Assembly: GCA_029449245.1 (NCBI GenBank)
Contig: JANATF010000003.1
Span: 3,038,001-3,102,000 of the forward strand
From: Mortierella alpina
Taxonomy: Eukaryota > Mortierellomycota > Mortierellomycetes > Mortierellales > Mortierellaceae
Direction of reading: 5' to 3'
Length of the DNA stretch: 64,000 nucleotides
The position numbers were made by a program, and so were the translations under genes. Within the stretch, counting starts at the first letter, position 1; each line of letters begins with the position of its first letter. Positions 45,576 through 55,694 of this stretch are shown one piece after another. The notes beneath the pieces were generated by a model that saw only the letters and a list, made by a program, of their open reading frames with translations, was not told the DNA's origin and ran no database searches.

Positions 45576-47328
45576 CTATTCTCTATACTTGTCCATAAAC
45601 TCTTTGTGAAAGGCCTCAATCTGGGCACAGAACTCATCAAAAAGCTCCGGCTGAGGAAGGAACGTGCTTCGGAAGTGAGCGGTGCCTTCGACCTGACCAA
45701 ATCCAGATCCCGCAACCATGCAGACGCCCGTGGCCTCCAACATGGCCAGACAATAATACTGATCGGGCTCCTTGCCTGCTTCCTTGGCAGCCTCGATGGC
45801 TTTCTTTGGAAGACGGATCTGTGGGAAAAGATACATGGCTCCATCCGCAGAGTTGCAAGTGTATCCCTCGAGAGTATTGAACATGTCCTCCAGTTTCTTG
45901 GCGCGCTTGATCAATGAAAAATAGATGGCATCGTACTCTTGCTTGTACAGCGCAAAAGATGGATCGCCCTTCTTTGGAGGATTCACCATCAAATCGACCA
46001 TGATCTGACCTTGGACATTGGGACAGAGACTGATGGACGAAATCTTGTAGATCTGCTCCAGGATGGAGGGGCAAAGACCCTCGCACTCAAAGTATCCGCC
46101 TCGCCGACCGCACTCGCCAATCATGCCCTTGGAAATGGAGTGGTATGAGATCATCTCGAAGCCTTCGTATTCAGGACCCATCGACTTGAGAACCTTCTTG
46201 AACGAGTGGAACGGTCGCTGTTCGGGCTGATAGATGTTGGTCTGGTACACTTCATCCGCTAAAAGGATGATCTTGTTCTTGCGACAGAATCCAATGATCT
46301 CCCGCATGTTCTCCTCCGTCAGGCACTGGCCTGTAGGGTTGCCGGGATTGATGATGACAAGCGCCCGCGTCTCGATCCCCTTTTCGGCCGCTTCATCAAA
46401 AGACCTTTGCAGTTCTTGGGTCTGTTTTTCATACACATACGAAATTGAGGTTAGCTTATACTCCTTTTTTTTTGTTCTTGATTCGTTTGCGTGCCCAACA
46501 AGCCAAAGTAACGACTTACAGTCAGACCCCATCCTTTGGATTCATCCAGGTAATACGGCACTGGATTAGCATCCAGGACAGCCAGTGTGGCTGTGTAAAG
46601 TGGGTACTGAGGGATAGGGATCATGATACCGACCTGGGAGTGCTCCACGATCATCTGAAGAGTGAGCTGCACTCCTGCCGAGGCACCTTGGGTCAAAAAA
46701 ATCTTGGAGGGGTCCGCAGGGTGGCCATCACGTTCGGCGATAAACTTGGCGACATTCTCACGGATAGCCGGGATACCCTGAGAATGAGAGTAGGCGCCCA
46801 CGGAACCAATGTGTTTGAGAAGAAGCTTTGCGCGTGCAATGGCATCACTAGGGTAGAGTTTGGACGTCAACTCTGCATTCTCGTCCTTGAGCAAATCTGG
46901 ATACTCCACCAGTGATGCAACCTAGTATCCCAGCCCATATAAAAATAGTGTCCCTGTTAGTCGTTTTAACCTCTTGCATGCGCCCTTTTGGCCTGAATAT
47001 GTGCCGATTCCTTTGTGTTACCTGTCGGAAGAATGTAATGGGCTTTTGGTTCAACGCTTGGGGATTGCCGATATTGCACCCAACAACGCGCTTGAATGGA
47101 AAGGAGGCCCCGTTTGCGAGTTCCTGTTGTCCCAAAAGACAGAAGAGAGCTTTATAAATGACGATTCTCAATTTGTAGAGCTAAAGTTCAGGAGTGATTC
47201 GACTGCCAACTTACAACTTTGATATGCTCGGACCGAATGGCGAGTTCACCTCGGACTGCATACTCAGCCTTGCGCACCTTGGCGTTCATGTTACGGCTGG
47301 TCAGCGTCTTGTCGGATGAAGATCTCAT
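45576..47328 (-). CDS. ALT1: alanine aminotransferase
   Basis: Four exons (47328-47215, 47123-47022, 46921-46520, 46421-45576) sum exactly to 487 aa. Diagnostic segments are FKRVVGCNIGNPQALNQKP, FLTQGASAGVQLTLQMIV, VIINPGNPTGQCLTEENM, ILLADEVYQTNIY and the PLP-lysine motif SYHSISKGMIGECGRRGGY (Lys near 305), ending in GFGQVEGTAHFRSTFLPQ. Family knowledge: catalyses alanine + 2-oxoglutarate to pyruvate + glutamate, linking carbon and nitrogen metabolism. The N-terminus (MRSSSDKTLTSRNMNAKV) is basic and hydroxylated but short; cytosolic versus mitochondrial location cannot be decided. Introns are about 91-101 nt. Confidence 0.93.
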
Positions 47329-48393
47329 GTTGGCGGATTGTTATATATACAGGTTGTGGTGGTGGTGGTCTGTAGGCTGAGATGGTAAGGCACAGCGTGA
47401 GCTAGAGGGAGATGGCTTGGGTCGTGAAGAACAAGAATGCTGACAAGCAAGGGCGAGAGGGAGTGAAAGGGGTGCGAGGAGAGGAACGAGCGATAAGTCG
47501 ACTAGTCGAGATGGTTATGAAGAGAGGAGTAAAGAGTTGAGAATGACGCTGTGTTCTTTTATAAGACATCGGGCAGTAGCGAGGCAGGGAGGGCGATGAC
47601 TTCATATGGTTGGCTCGTTTTGACTTTGCCCTAAAGAAAGCGCGCATCTGCAGTCAAGAGGACTCACTGTTAGACTGTTAGAGGGAGGTCCCAGTCCTTG
47701 AGGTTTCTCAGGGCCTTTTTGGCTGCCCCGGCACAAATAGTTTAGTGCCCTTTTCAATGACGCAGCGCTGGCCGTCTCCGTAGACATGCCTCCGGCCCCA
47801 CACAATCGACTCACACTGCAAAACGGCGCTCTCCAAAGACTACGTGTACGCGGGCAGTCTGCTCCGTGGGTCCGGAAGGACTGCCCATATCTGTTTAACT
47901 TGCACGCTGATCTGATATGAGATTGCCTCTCAGGCACACTCTCTTCTACTCGTGGCACCCCATTGCTCCTGGATTACCCGCTAGCTTAATGCAGCATAGT
48001 AGCGTTCAGCGTGCACAGGGGGTTCGAGACACTCGCCGACTCTCGCCTGAGTTGCACTTGCGGGAATAGAGGCACCAAATGAACTGGTGTGTCTTGATCT
48101 AGCCAGCTCACCAAGACCATCCAATTTGCTGAAAGGAAGTAGATGTTCCGTCCTTTACCCTCTACGCCGAATACCCCGCTGTCATAGCAGCCTACTGCTT
48201 CCCTTTGAGGTGGCAGGAGTAGTGGGCGAAGCAGGCAACGTGAACCGTTCGTCTTTGCAGCCCTCGGGCTGGGACCCCAAAAACAGAAGTTTTATTTTTG
48301 AGTGAGCGAGGAGATAGATTTTTTTTTTGTTCGCAGCATCTTTAAAGCCGCATTCGATTGATCTTGTCCCTCCTTCGCTTCACCCTCACAACC
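47329..48393. other. divergent promoter region between ALT1 and MDE1
   Basis: 1065 bases between two genes transcribed away from each other. A short GGT/GTG-rich run sits near 47355 just upstream of ALT1. A T-run (TTTTTTTTTG) at about 48320 lies 70 bp before the MDE1 start. No further gene was recognised. Confidence 0.5.
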
Positions 48394-49765
48394 ATGAGCA
48401 GCAACAACGACAGCCTTGTGATCTCGTCAGATAAGACGCACCCGGCCAACTTGATCCCAGAGCTCTGCCGCCTGTTCTACAAGGTTGGCTGGGTCACTGG
48501 CACAGGGTAATCCAACCAGCACCAACTGGCGCAAGCTAGACCATTGGAGTGACATGGAAGAAAAAGATTGAGATTCCACTCGACATGGGGCTATTGGCCT
48601 AACGCGCTCGGTATATGTTCTTTTTTGCGACCATTTCAACTGTTCAATAGGGGTGGAATCAGTATTCGCAAAGAGTAAGGCATGAATGGCTGTGGTTCTG
48701 CGATCAATGACCGATGACAAGGATCTGTGGGATCCTCACAACTTTCGGTTCTTACTCTTTTTTGATCTATTAGTGAGCACATATACATCGCGCCATCCGG
48801 TAATGCTGTCCAGGACAAGGACATGCCAAAAACAAACGTGGGGATTGCATTCTGAATATCATGGACTGGAAACACCATCACTCATCCATGGCCTTTCTTT
48901 TTTTTTTTCTCTTCATAGGCGTACAAAAGGAACGGATGCAGCCCGAGGATCTCTTTGTGCTGGAACTCGCCACTCGCAACCCCCTGAGGAAGCCTCTTGT
49001 GCTCAAGCCCTCGGCTTGTACTCCACTCTTTTATAACGCCTACAGGATGCGGAATGCTGGCGCATGTATCCATACGCACTCTCAGCATGCGGTCATGGCC
49101 ACGCTCTTGTATTCTGGTAATGAATTTGTGATTACACATCAGGAGATGATCAAGGGTATCCGCAAGGGCTCGTCCAAGGAGAATCTTCGATACTTTGATC
49201 GCCTAGTGGTGCCCATTGTCGAGAACACGGCCGAGGAAGAGGATCTCACGGAGAGGATGGCTGAGGTGGGCGTCTTTTTATTTCACACTACACAACTTTG
49301 TTCGACCCATGTTCTGGTAAAAGCAAAGGACGTTAGATCTGAATCTCCTTGGCAATCTTTTTTGCTCCCTCTCTCTGCGTCTTTAGGCTATGATGGAATA
49401 CCCTGATACATGCGCTGTCCTTGTCCGTCGTCATGGAGTTTACGTCTGGGGAGGTAAGGCCGTTGGAGCTGTGACATAACAGGAACTACTCAGAGGGCTG
49501 CACGAGCAGGAGGAGAAATAGCAGGATCGTGTCGCTCACCTCTATGGCACACTGTTTTGAAACTCACTAGAATCTTGGGAGAAGGCCAAGTGCATGGCAG
49601 AGTGCTATGACTATCTCTTTGAGATTGCTGTGAAAATGAAGAGCATCGGCATCGGTAAGGATTCACACTTTCAAGATGACTTTTGGAAGGATTTGCGGTT
49701 ACGGCTCACTGATACCTGCATTTACGATAGATCCTGCCCTGAAGCCCGTGGACTCGCCTTACTGA
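48394..49765 (+). CDS. MDE1: methylthioribulose-1-phosphate dehydratase
   Basis: Seven small exons (48394-48506, 48651-48674, 48774-48799, 48919-49265, 49387-49453, 49571-49654, 49731-49765) give 231 aa in perfect frame. They include micro-exons of 24, 26 and 35 nt. Class II aldolase-like motifs: [45 protein letters not shown], the zinc-binding [16 protein letters not shown] (His 106 and 108) and a third His in [12 protein letters not shown]-terminus [12 protein letters not shown]. Family knowledge: third step of methionine salvage, converting 5-methylthioribulose-1-phosphate to the diketo compound. Its stop lies 177 bp from the stop of the convergent ureidoglycolate lyase gene. Exons 2 and 3 can only be placed by splicing logic, but together they rebuild the conserved family sequence. 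Confidence 0.9.
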
Positions 49766-49942
49766 AGCACTTTGAGCGCTTAGTTGCTTGGCGGGAGGAT
49801 CCTGTCAAGTATAATAGACAGGACAGGTCCTTTTGTGATGGTTGATGAGAATATATATCAGGACACAACCAACCTGTTTAAGAGGAGACCGGCAATAGCT
49901 GCTTTGCAGAGTAGACGAAGGTGTTTATTTTGCATCAACTCT

Positions 49943-50726
49943 TCACACGAGCTGGACCAATGCGGCGACTCCACCTTCAGAACCGCTCTCTGCGGTAAAC
50001 CAATACTCCTCACAATCCTCGAGCGCCACGCCAGACTCGTGCGTGATGGTCATGAACTGAACTGGTTTCTCGATAACGATCATGGGGTGGTGCCAGACAT
50101 TGGGCTTGTAATTAATGCCAAGAGTGTTGTTACACCTAAAGGCCTGCAACGTACTCAACACTGGACGATCGTCAGGTCCGTTCTCGGCGGTCACGACCAC
50201 ATAGGACCCATTGCCGTCGCCGCCCATAGGCATGAACATCTGAGACGAGTAAGAGTGGCGCTCAAGCAGCTTGATTCCGAACTGGGGGGTTTCGACGGGC
50301 TTGTAGCATTTGAAGATGGCAATATTCGCAGTAGCGGGAGTCAAGGTTGGGTTTGGGTTGGCGCTGTCGGTGGTGGGTGGGCGGAGGTTGACGAACTCTG
50401 CGAGGTGAGAGAATTTCTGGGCAGTACCTGTGTGAGTGAGAGAGCGAGTGAGTGTGGTAGGTTGGATCAGAGCACAAATTGTTGCAATACATTAGTATAC
50501 AATCAGGGCTTATTGCCTGCTGCTATGTTGCGTGGCGTTGCGTTGCGTTGCGTCAAAACAGTTGAAGACAATGATAGAACTACGGCTTGCCTTGGTTGAC
50601 CTGCACAGCATTGGGATCAGCGTCAGGCAAGCGCACAACCTGTCCCCAGCGAGCAAAGTTCTCGTTGGAGATAGGCACAGGCTGGATTGTACGCAGGGCT
50701 GCAGCTTCTGGACTAGAGGGGCTCAT
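49943..50726 (-). CDS. DAL3: ureidoglycolate lyase (allantoin/purine catabolism)
   Basis: Two exons (50726-50591 and 50427-49943) give 206 aa. Joining CAAG (GC donor, CAAG|GCAAGC) to GTACTGCC yields VQVNQGTAQKFSHLAEF, the expected family sequence. Other signatures: ISNENFARWGQVV at the start, LLERHSYSSQMFMPMGG, AFRCNNTLGINYKPNVWHHP and the final acidic block EDCEEYWF. Family knowledge: cupin-fold enzyme that splits (S)-ureidoglycolate into glyoxylate and urea, the last step in using allantoin as nitrogen source. No targeting signal is visible. The intron's GC-AG form would defeat predictors limited to GT-AG. Confidence 0.9.
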
Positions 50727-51252
50727 GGTGTGTTTGTGTAGTGTGAAGCGAATGCGAGAGTGCAGAGTGGATGCAGAGGAATGAATGAATGAATGAGACA
50801 AGGGATTGCAGGATGCGCAGGATGCAGAGTAGAAGCAGAGATCCTTTTGCATTGCTGCCCCCTATTTATGCTTGAACTCTCAACGCCTCCAGAGGGACCG
50901 AAAGTCCGGAAAATTTAGGGCCTCCCCACCTTTCGGTGCGGGCAAAAAAAAAAGTGGGAGATCACAGGCGACAGCTCCCCCGCATCTCCGGACTCTCAAA
51001 CTACCTTTCTGCTGTAACGCTGTAGCGTGGAAAGTTGGAAAACACATACTGCCAAGCACACAAGGCACAAATGAGGGTCTGTTTTCGTCTTTATTGTGCC
51101 AAGCCTGGAGGGCCATAAGAACTAAACGAAAGGGGACAGTGTGTGCGAGGTGCTGCTGTATATAAGGACAGAGACATGCTCTACTGAACAGAGATATATC
51201 ACTGTCGGTAGATCAGCCTCGGGCAATTGTCAGCATGCAGTGCATTCTGCGT
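50727..51252. other. intergenic region upstream of ureidoglycolate lyase
   Basis: The left part carries short ATGA/ATGC-rich repeats (AATGAATGAATGA near 50780) and should be the lyase promoter and leader. The right part is the 3' UTR of the next gene. No gene was recognised. Confidence 0.45.
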
Positions 51253-52849
51253 TCAAGCATGGACCTCCTTATTTGAAGGAAGATCGCGGTCGTTCGAGTG
51301 TCCAAACGGTGATCCAAATCCTGCCGCCGCACCTCCACTGCCCAAACCTGTGAGGGCACCAGGCGCCGATGATCTGAAAAAAGAGGCCGCCGAGCTGACT
51401 CCTGTGGCCTTTCCTGCTCCAGATCCTAAATTACTCGCTGATGCTGAGGCACCGATGTTGGTCCCTAGATGGGAGTGATGGTGATGGCGGTGTTGATGCG
51501 AGGGTCGATTCAAGGGGAGAACACCCGTTGAACTTGCTCGCTCCATCTCCAGTCGACCTGTCGAATGCTGAGATCCTGGGAAGGGGAACAGGAGATGAGA
51601 AGGCGACGTGATAGGGCAAGGGCTGTGACCCGTGGGTGTGCCTACATGCGATGCCGAGGCACTGAGCGACGCTGGGGCAATAGATACCATAAACGGTGAT
51701 GCCGGTGCAGTATGCATGAGGTGTGATCCTGGACTGGAGCGAGATCTTTCCATTGCGTGCAGTGAGTCCGAGTTCTTGGGACGGAGGTAATGTGGCAAGG
51801 CCTCGTTCAAAGGCAACGGCGTGTTATTTCTACTCAGCGCTGCCAACTCCTGATGACTTAGCAAGTGTTGTGGATGGTGCTGTGGATGGTGCTGAGGCTG
51901 AGGTGGACTCGGCTGTGGATTCTCCTGCTGCAGCGACAGTAACGATAAAGAGTCAGGAAGATGCAATGCTTCCAGGCTACTTCGACCAGGCGTCGAAGTC
52001 CCGGAAGAAGGTTTGGAAGAATGAAGACCAGCGTCCGATCGACGACGCCCAAACATGGTTGGGCTCTCAGAACCAGTTGAAGAGGCTGCGGCTGCAGCGC
52101 CCGGTAATGACAGCCAGGGCACATTGGCCATGGCACCAGGCAGGCGGTGGTGATGCTCCGCATCATGGAACTTTGCGAGGAACGCTGGCGAGTGAGTCGT
52201 GGAGCGAAGCTGGTTCGGACCGGCCTCAGGCAAGTACGGCAGGTGAGGATCGTGCTGAGGAAAGTACGGGGATGTGGCGCTAGATCCGGTGAGAAGCTGG
52301 TGAGGTTGTGTTGGCGTAGCAGCACCCGTGCTGGCACCGCGGGCGGTCGTTGGGGAGGGCAGGGCTGAGGCTGAGGACGATCGCGTGATCGTAGCAGGGC
52401 CGGTCTGCTTGTGGACGGCGGTCTTTGCGAGCGAGGCCTCTGAGAGGGCGGCCGAGGACTGCTGCTCTTGCAGACGCTGCTGCATGCGACGCTGGTGCTC
52501 GTGGGCCTCTCGCAAGGTCTCGGTGTCGGCCTTTGTGACCACATAGCCGGAGGGAAGTACAAAATATGATGATGACGGGCGAGGTATTTATTTGTTGTCA
52601 AGGTCAGCAAGGGGGGTGTGAAGGGGAGGGGGCGAAAGCGAAAAGGGGAGGGGGACCATCCGCAAACACAGGTGGCGAGTTGCAAAGGAGAGGACAGAAG
52701 TGCGACAGAGCAGAGGAGAGAGAGAGTCCAGGGAGAGTTGGAACGAATGAGCAAGAGAGCGTGAGAACCAGAGGACAGACAACAATGGGTTGTTGTTTTG
52801 GTGCTATGAATGGAGGATGCTTTACCTGTATTCCGTATATTGTCTCCAT
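51253..52849 (-). CDS. low-complexity Ser/Pro/His-rich protein of unknown function
   Basis: The long exon (52530-51253, 425 codons) has no ATG at its 5' end. A 24-nt exon at 52849-52826 encoding METIYGIQ with a GTAAAG donor joins it in frame at CACAAAG|GCC, giving 433 aa starting METIYGIQADTETLREAHEH. The N-terminal ~40 residues are a predicted coiled coil (ETLREAHEHQRRMQQRLQEQ). The rest is disordered with His-rich runs (HQHRHHHHSHL, PQHHPQHHPQH) and many SP/TP sites, and ends FGSPFGHSNDRDLPSNKEVHA. I do not recognise the family. The start model is an inference. Overlapping frames are also open for long stretches because of base bias, so the reading frame itself is the likely rather than certain one. 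Confidence 0.5.
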
Positions 52850-53404
52850 GTTGGTGAGATTGAATGGGCGTTGCAATGGACGGCGAAGGGGGTTGGCAAT
52901 GAAGAGAAGAGGACGTGCGTTTGCTGTGCGGACAAAGAGGTGTGGGATAGACAAAGGAAGGCAGATGGGGATGAGAGAGAGAGCAAAGAGTGAGAGTAAA
53001 GGGAGAGAGTAAAGAGTAAAGTGGAAAGAGAGTGAGTGAGAGAGAGAGCGACAAGAGATGGGTGCAAAGGGAAAAAGAACGCAGCAGAAAGGAGGGAGTC
53101 AAAAGAAGAAAAAATGCGTCGAGTCAGTCCGCCATTGGGCGCTGCTTGTTTCGCACTGACCACATCCAAATGCGATGTGGGGGAACAACATCTCGGGGGA
53201 AGGGACAACTAGAGTGTGCGCTGTGTATGTGTGAATGTGTGTATGTGTGTATGTGTGTCTGTGTGTCTGTGTGTGTATATGTGTGTATGTGTGTGTCCAC
53301 TTCACACTCTGCATCCCAACTCCCTCAACGCGACTCACCTCGACCCATACAAAGCCAAGGGGAAGGTCTTAGGTCTTTATTGAGTGCACACATTTGCTGC
53401 TCTA
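52850..53404. other. promoter region with TG-rich microsatellite
   Basis: The region is purine-rich on plus (GAGAGAGA, GTAAAG runs), which is the promoter pattern for the minus-strand gene at 52849. Bases 53222-53296 form an imperfect (TG)n/(TATG)n microsatellite. The right edge is the 3' UTR of the NAPE-PLD-like gene. Confidence 0.6.
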
Positions 53405-55330
53405 CTACACATCCACCACAAGCGTCTCTCCAATTTGAACCGTGTTGAACGTATCTGGATCATGTCCGCGGTTCTTCATCTCGGCCTCGAGGCGGCGTGG
53501 TGGCTCTGTCACATCCTCATCTGTCAGAATCCACTGATATACAAACAAAGGCAATTTGCCCTCATCGTTAGCAGCATGGTCGTCGTTATTGCTAATGTCC
53601 TCCCAAAAAAAAAATTATATACATACCGTGCCCCAGTGCATTCCAACACTGCGCTTGGATCGAATGTCCTCATGAACTCGGACTGCATCTTCTGGCGAGC
53701 AATGAATCGGCGACATGAACCTAGTAGCCACGCAGCATAGATGAAAAAGAGTTGAAGCAGGCTAAAGTGGCATTAACAGCGTGCGGCCTCCAAGTGGGTC
53801 GACGCATGCCTTCTTACCATCTAGGGCTATACGCGCCAATAGGGATCATGGACAGATCAAAGGGTCCGACACGCTCACCAATCTCCTTAAATGCTGGACA
53901 GTGCGGCATATCATTTTCATTCGCGCCTTTAGGGACATATCTGTATCCCGTGTCCCTAGAGGTGCAAGAATGGTGAGGAGATATCAGAACCAACTCCATT
54001 GAAAACCAAAACAAGCACTCCAAAAGCCCAAAAGAAGAGTGTCTCCCTTACCCGCCAAAAAATACTTTGATGCTTCGTTCAGATGCGGTCTTGGGAATCG
54101 ACTCCACCACCCAAGATGCCCAGAGAGTCTTGTAGTGATCCGTTATGGAGCGGCCAGTGAAATGTTGACAGGGTGTGCAGATTACCTTGATGCCTGTTTT
54201 GTTGTCGTGAAACGAATGCTCGTGTTCATCCCACCTGGTGCGATATCGAAGAGTGGGGTATCAGTATCAATGTCCTGACAATACTTCCAGTACCAAGACC
54301 AGGTGATTTTCTGTATCCCATTACCAGTCGCATTCCGTCACTTTCTCCTTGATTCCGATGGAATCGAACCAGGCTTTATTGCCAAGAGGCACATAGAAGT
54401 AGGGCTGGTGGTCCTTCTGCAGTGCTCGAATAGTCGTCAGGTCCAGATGGTCATAGTGATTATGACTAATCACGACAATGTCCACGCGCGGTAGCTGATC
54501 CAGCTTACAAGGAGGTGGAGTGAACCTCTTGGGTCCTACCAACTGACTGGGGCTGCATCGTTCCGAGAAGACGGGGTCGAAAAGTATGTTGACGCCTCCC
54601 ACTTGTACCAAGAAACATGCGCTAAGTGTTCATGGGTGAAGGGGTTAGAGGTGGAAGCATCTTGCTCTTGTTCTTTTTACATGACGTTGAGGATCCAAGA
54701 CACCTACTGTCCCAGCCATGTGGTTGCCACTTTGTCATGCTGGAGTCCTTGTTCAGGGCCTTGCTGAGGTTGACTGAGTGTTTCCATCAAAGGCTTGTTG
54801 ACGGCCAGAATTTTGGGCAGCGGGGTCTGGTCAGAGACCTTGGACTGCTTGCGGTCAAATTCGACAAGCATCTTGATCGTGTCCCATGCTCCATGACGAA
54901 TGAAACTTGGCCAGGGATTGACAAAGCCCTTGCCGCTGGGGTCGTGGTGCGCTGGGAGGTCCTTCTTGCCCTTGTCTGTCGATGCCATGGAGGAACGGAT
55001 TGTGGAATGAGGTGAATAGGAGAATGGGAGACTGGGAGACGTTGGGAAGAGCCTATGGCCTTTAAATTTGTGCACCACGTCCCTCTTGCGTAGGCGATCG
55101 AGGTGAGCCGGGTGGGGGGTGACAAAATTCGGATGTACTTTGTGCCTTCCTTCCATGCAGCGCACAACGTGGCATGCCACTCTGCATAGCACGCAGGGAG
55201 AGAACACAGATCACTCACTCACTCACTCACCTTTGATGCCGAGCAGCTGAGCGATGCCCTCGCGCTGGTGGTAGGCAACAGCGCTGACAAGGGTCACGCC
55301 CGTGGCGGCGATCCATCGAGACCTGTGCAT
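53405..55330 (-). CDS. NAPE-PLD-like N-acyl-phosphatidylethanolamine phospholipase D
   Basis: Seven exons (55330-55231, ~55149-54708, 54621-54325, 54234-54052, 53955-53818, 53720-53627, 53533-53405) close in frame at 460 aa. The N-terminus [20 protein letters not shown] looks like a basic signal-anchor or mitochondrial signal. [11 protein letters not shown] and [10 protein letters not shown] are typical of fungal members. The metallo-beta-lactamase core is complete: [34 protein letters not shown] (HxHxDH), [47 protein letters not shown] and [19 protein letters not shown]. Family knowledge: releases N-acylethanolamines and phosphatidic acid; yeast Fmp30 acts in mitochondrial lipid homeostasis. 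The first donor lies in a (GTGA)n run. The exon 2 acceptor has two in-frame options. Confidence 0.9.
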
Positions 55331-55694
55331 TTATGGCTGCGATTGCTCTTCTCCGGGTGGTCAAGCCTGCCAGGGGCAACGCTCCAGCTACGTGCTGATG
55401 AGTCGGGGTACTGCTGTATTGCTGAGGCGTAAGGCCTACCTTTGTAGAGCAATGGATGGCTGGTGCGTGCAAGAAAGGTGTAGGGAGTCAAAAAGAGAAG
55501 CAGGCGAAAAAAGGGGTTGATCGGGTAATGGGGGTTTTTATGCTTTTCGTCGCCCTCGCACGCTTTCTTCTTTTCCCTTCAGCCCATGCCTTGTTGTCCT
55601 CGGTCCCTCTCTGGTCATTGCATTCGCATTGCAGAGTGCCTCGCACATCCATCCCACCACATTCCAACGCTAGCAGGCACTGATACTCTCGAGC
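55331..55694. promoter_or_regulatory. 364-bp divergent promoter shared by two lipid-enzyme genes
   Basis: The interval separates the start codons of the NAPE-PLD-like gene (minus) and the sphingoid-base-phosphate phosphatase (plus). A GCATAAAAAC TATA-like motif on minus lies near 55534-55543. No ATG on the minus strand intervenes before the chosen start. Shared control is an inference from spacing. Confidence 0.5.

Noticed and set aside
51858-53102. Alternative 414-codon minus frame overlapping the Ser/Pro/His-rich gene
   Set aside because: Pyrimidine-rich DNA keeps several frames open. This one reads through an obvious CT-rich promoter and lacks the coiled-coil start; the other frame was preferred, with reduced confidence.
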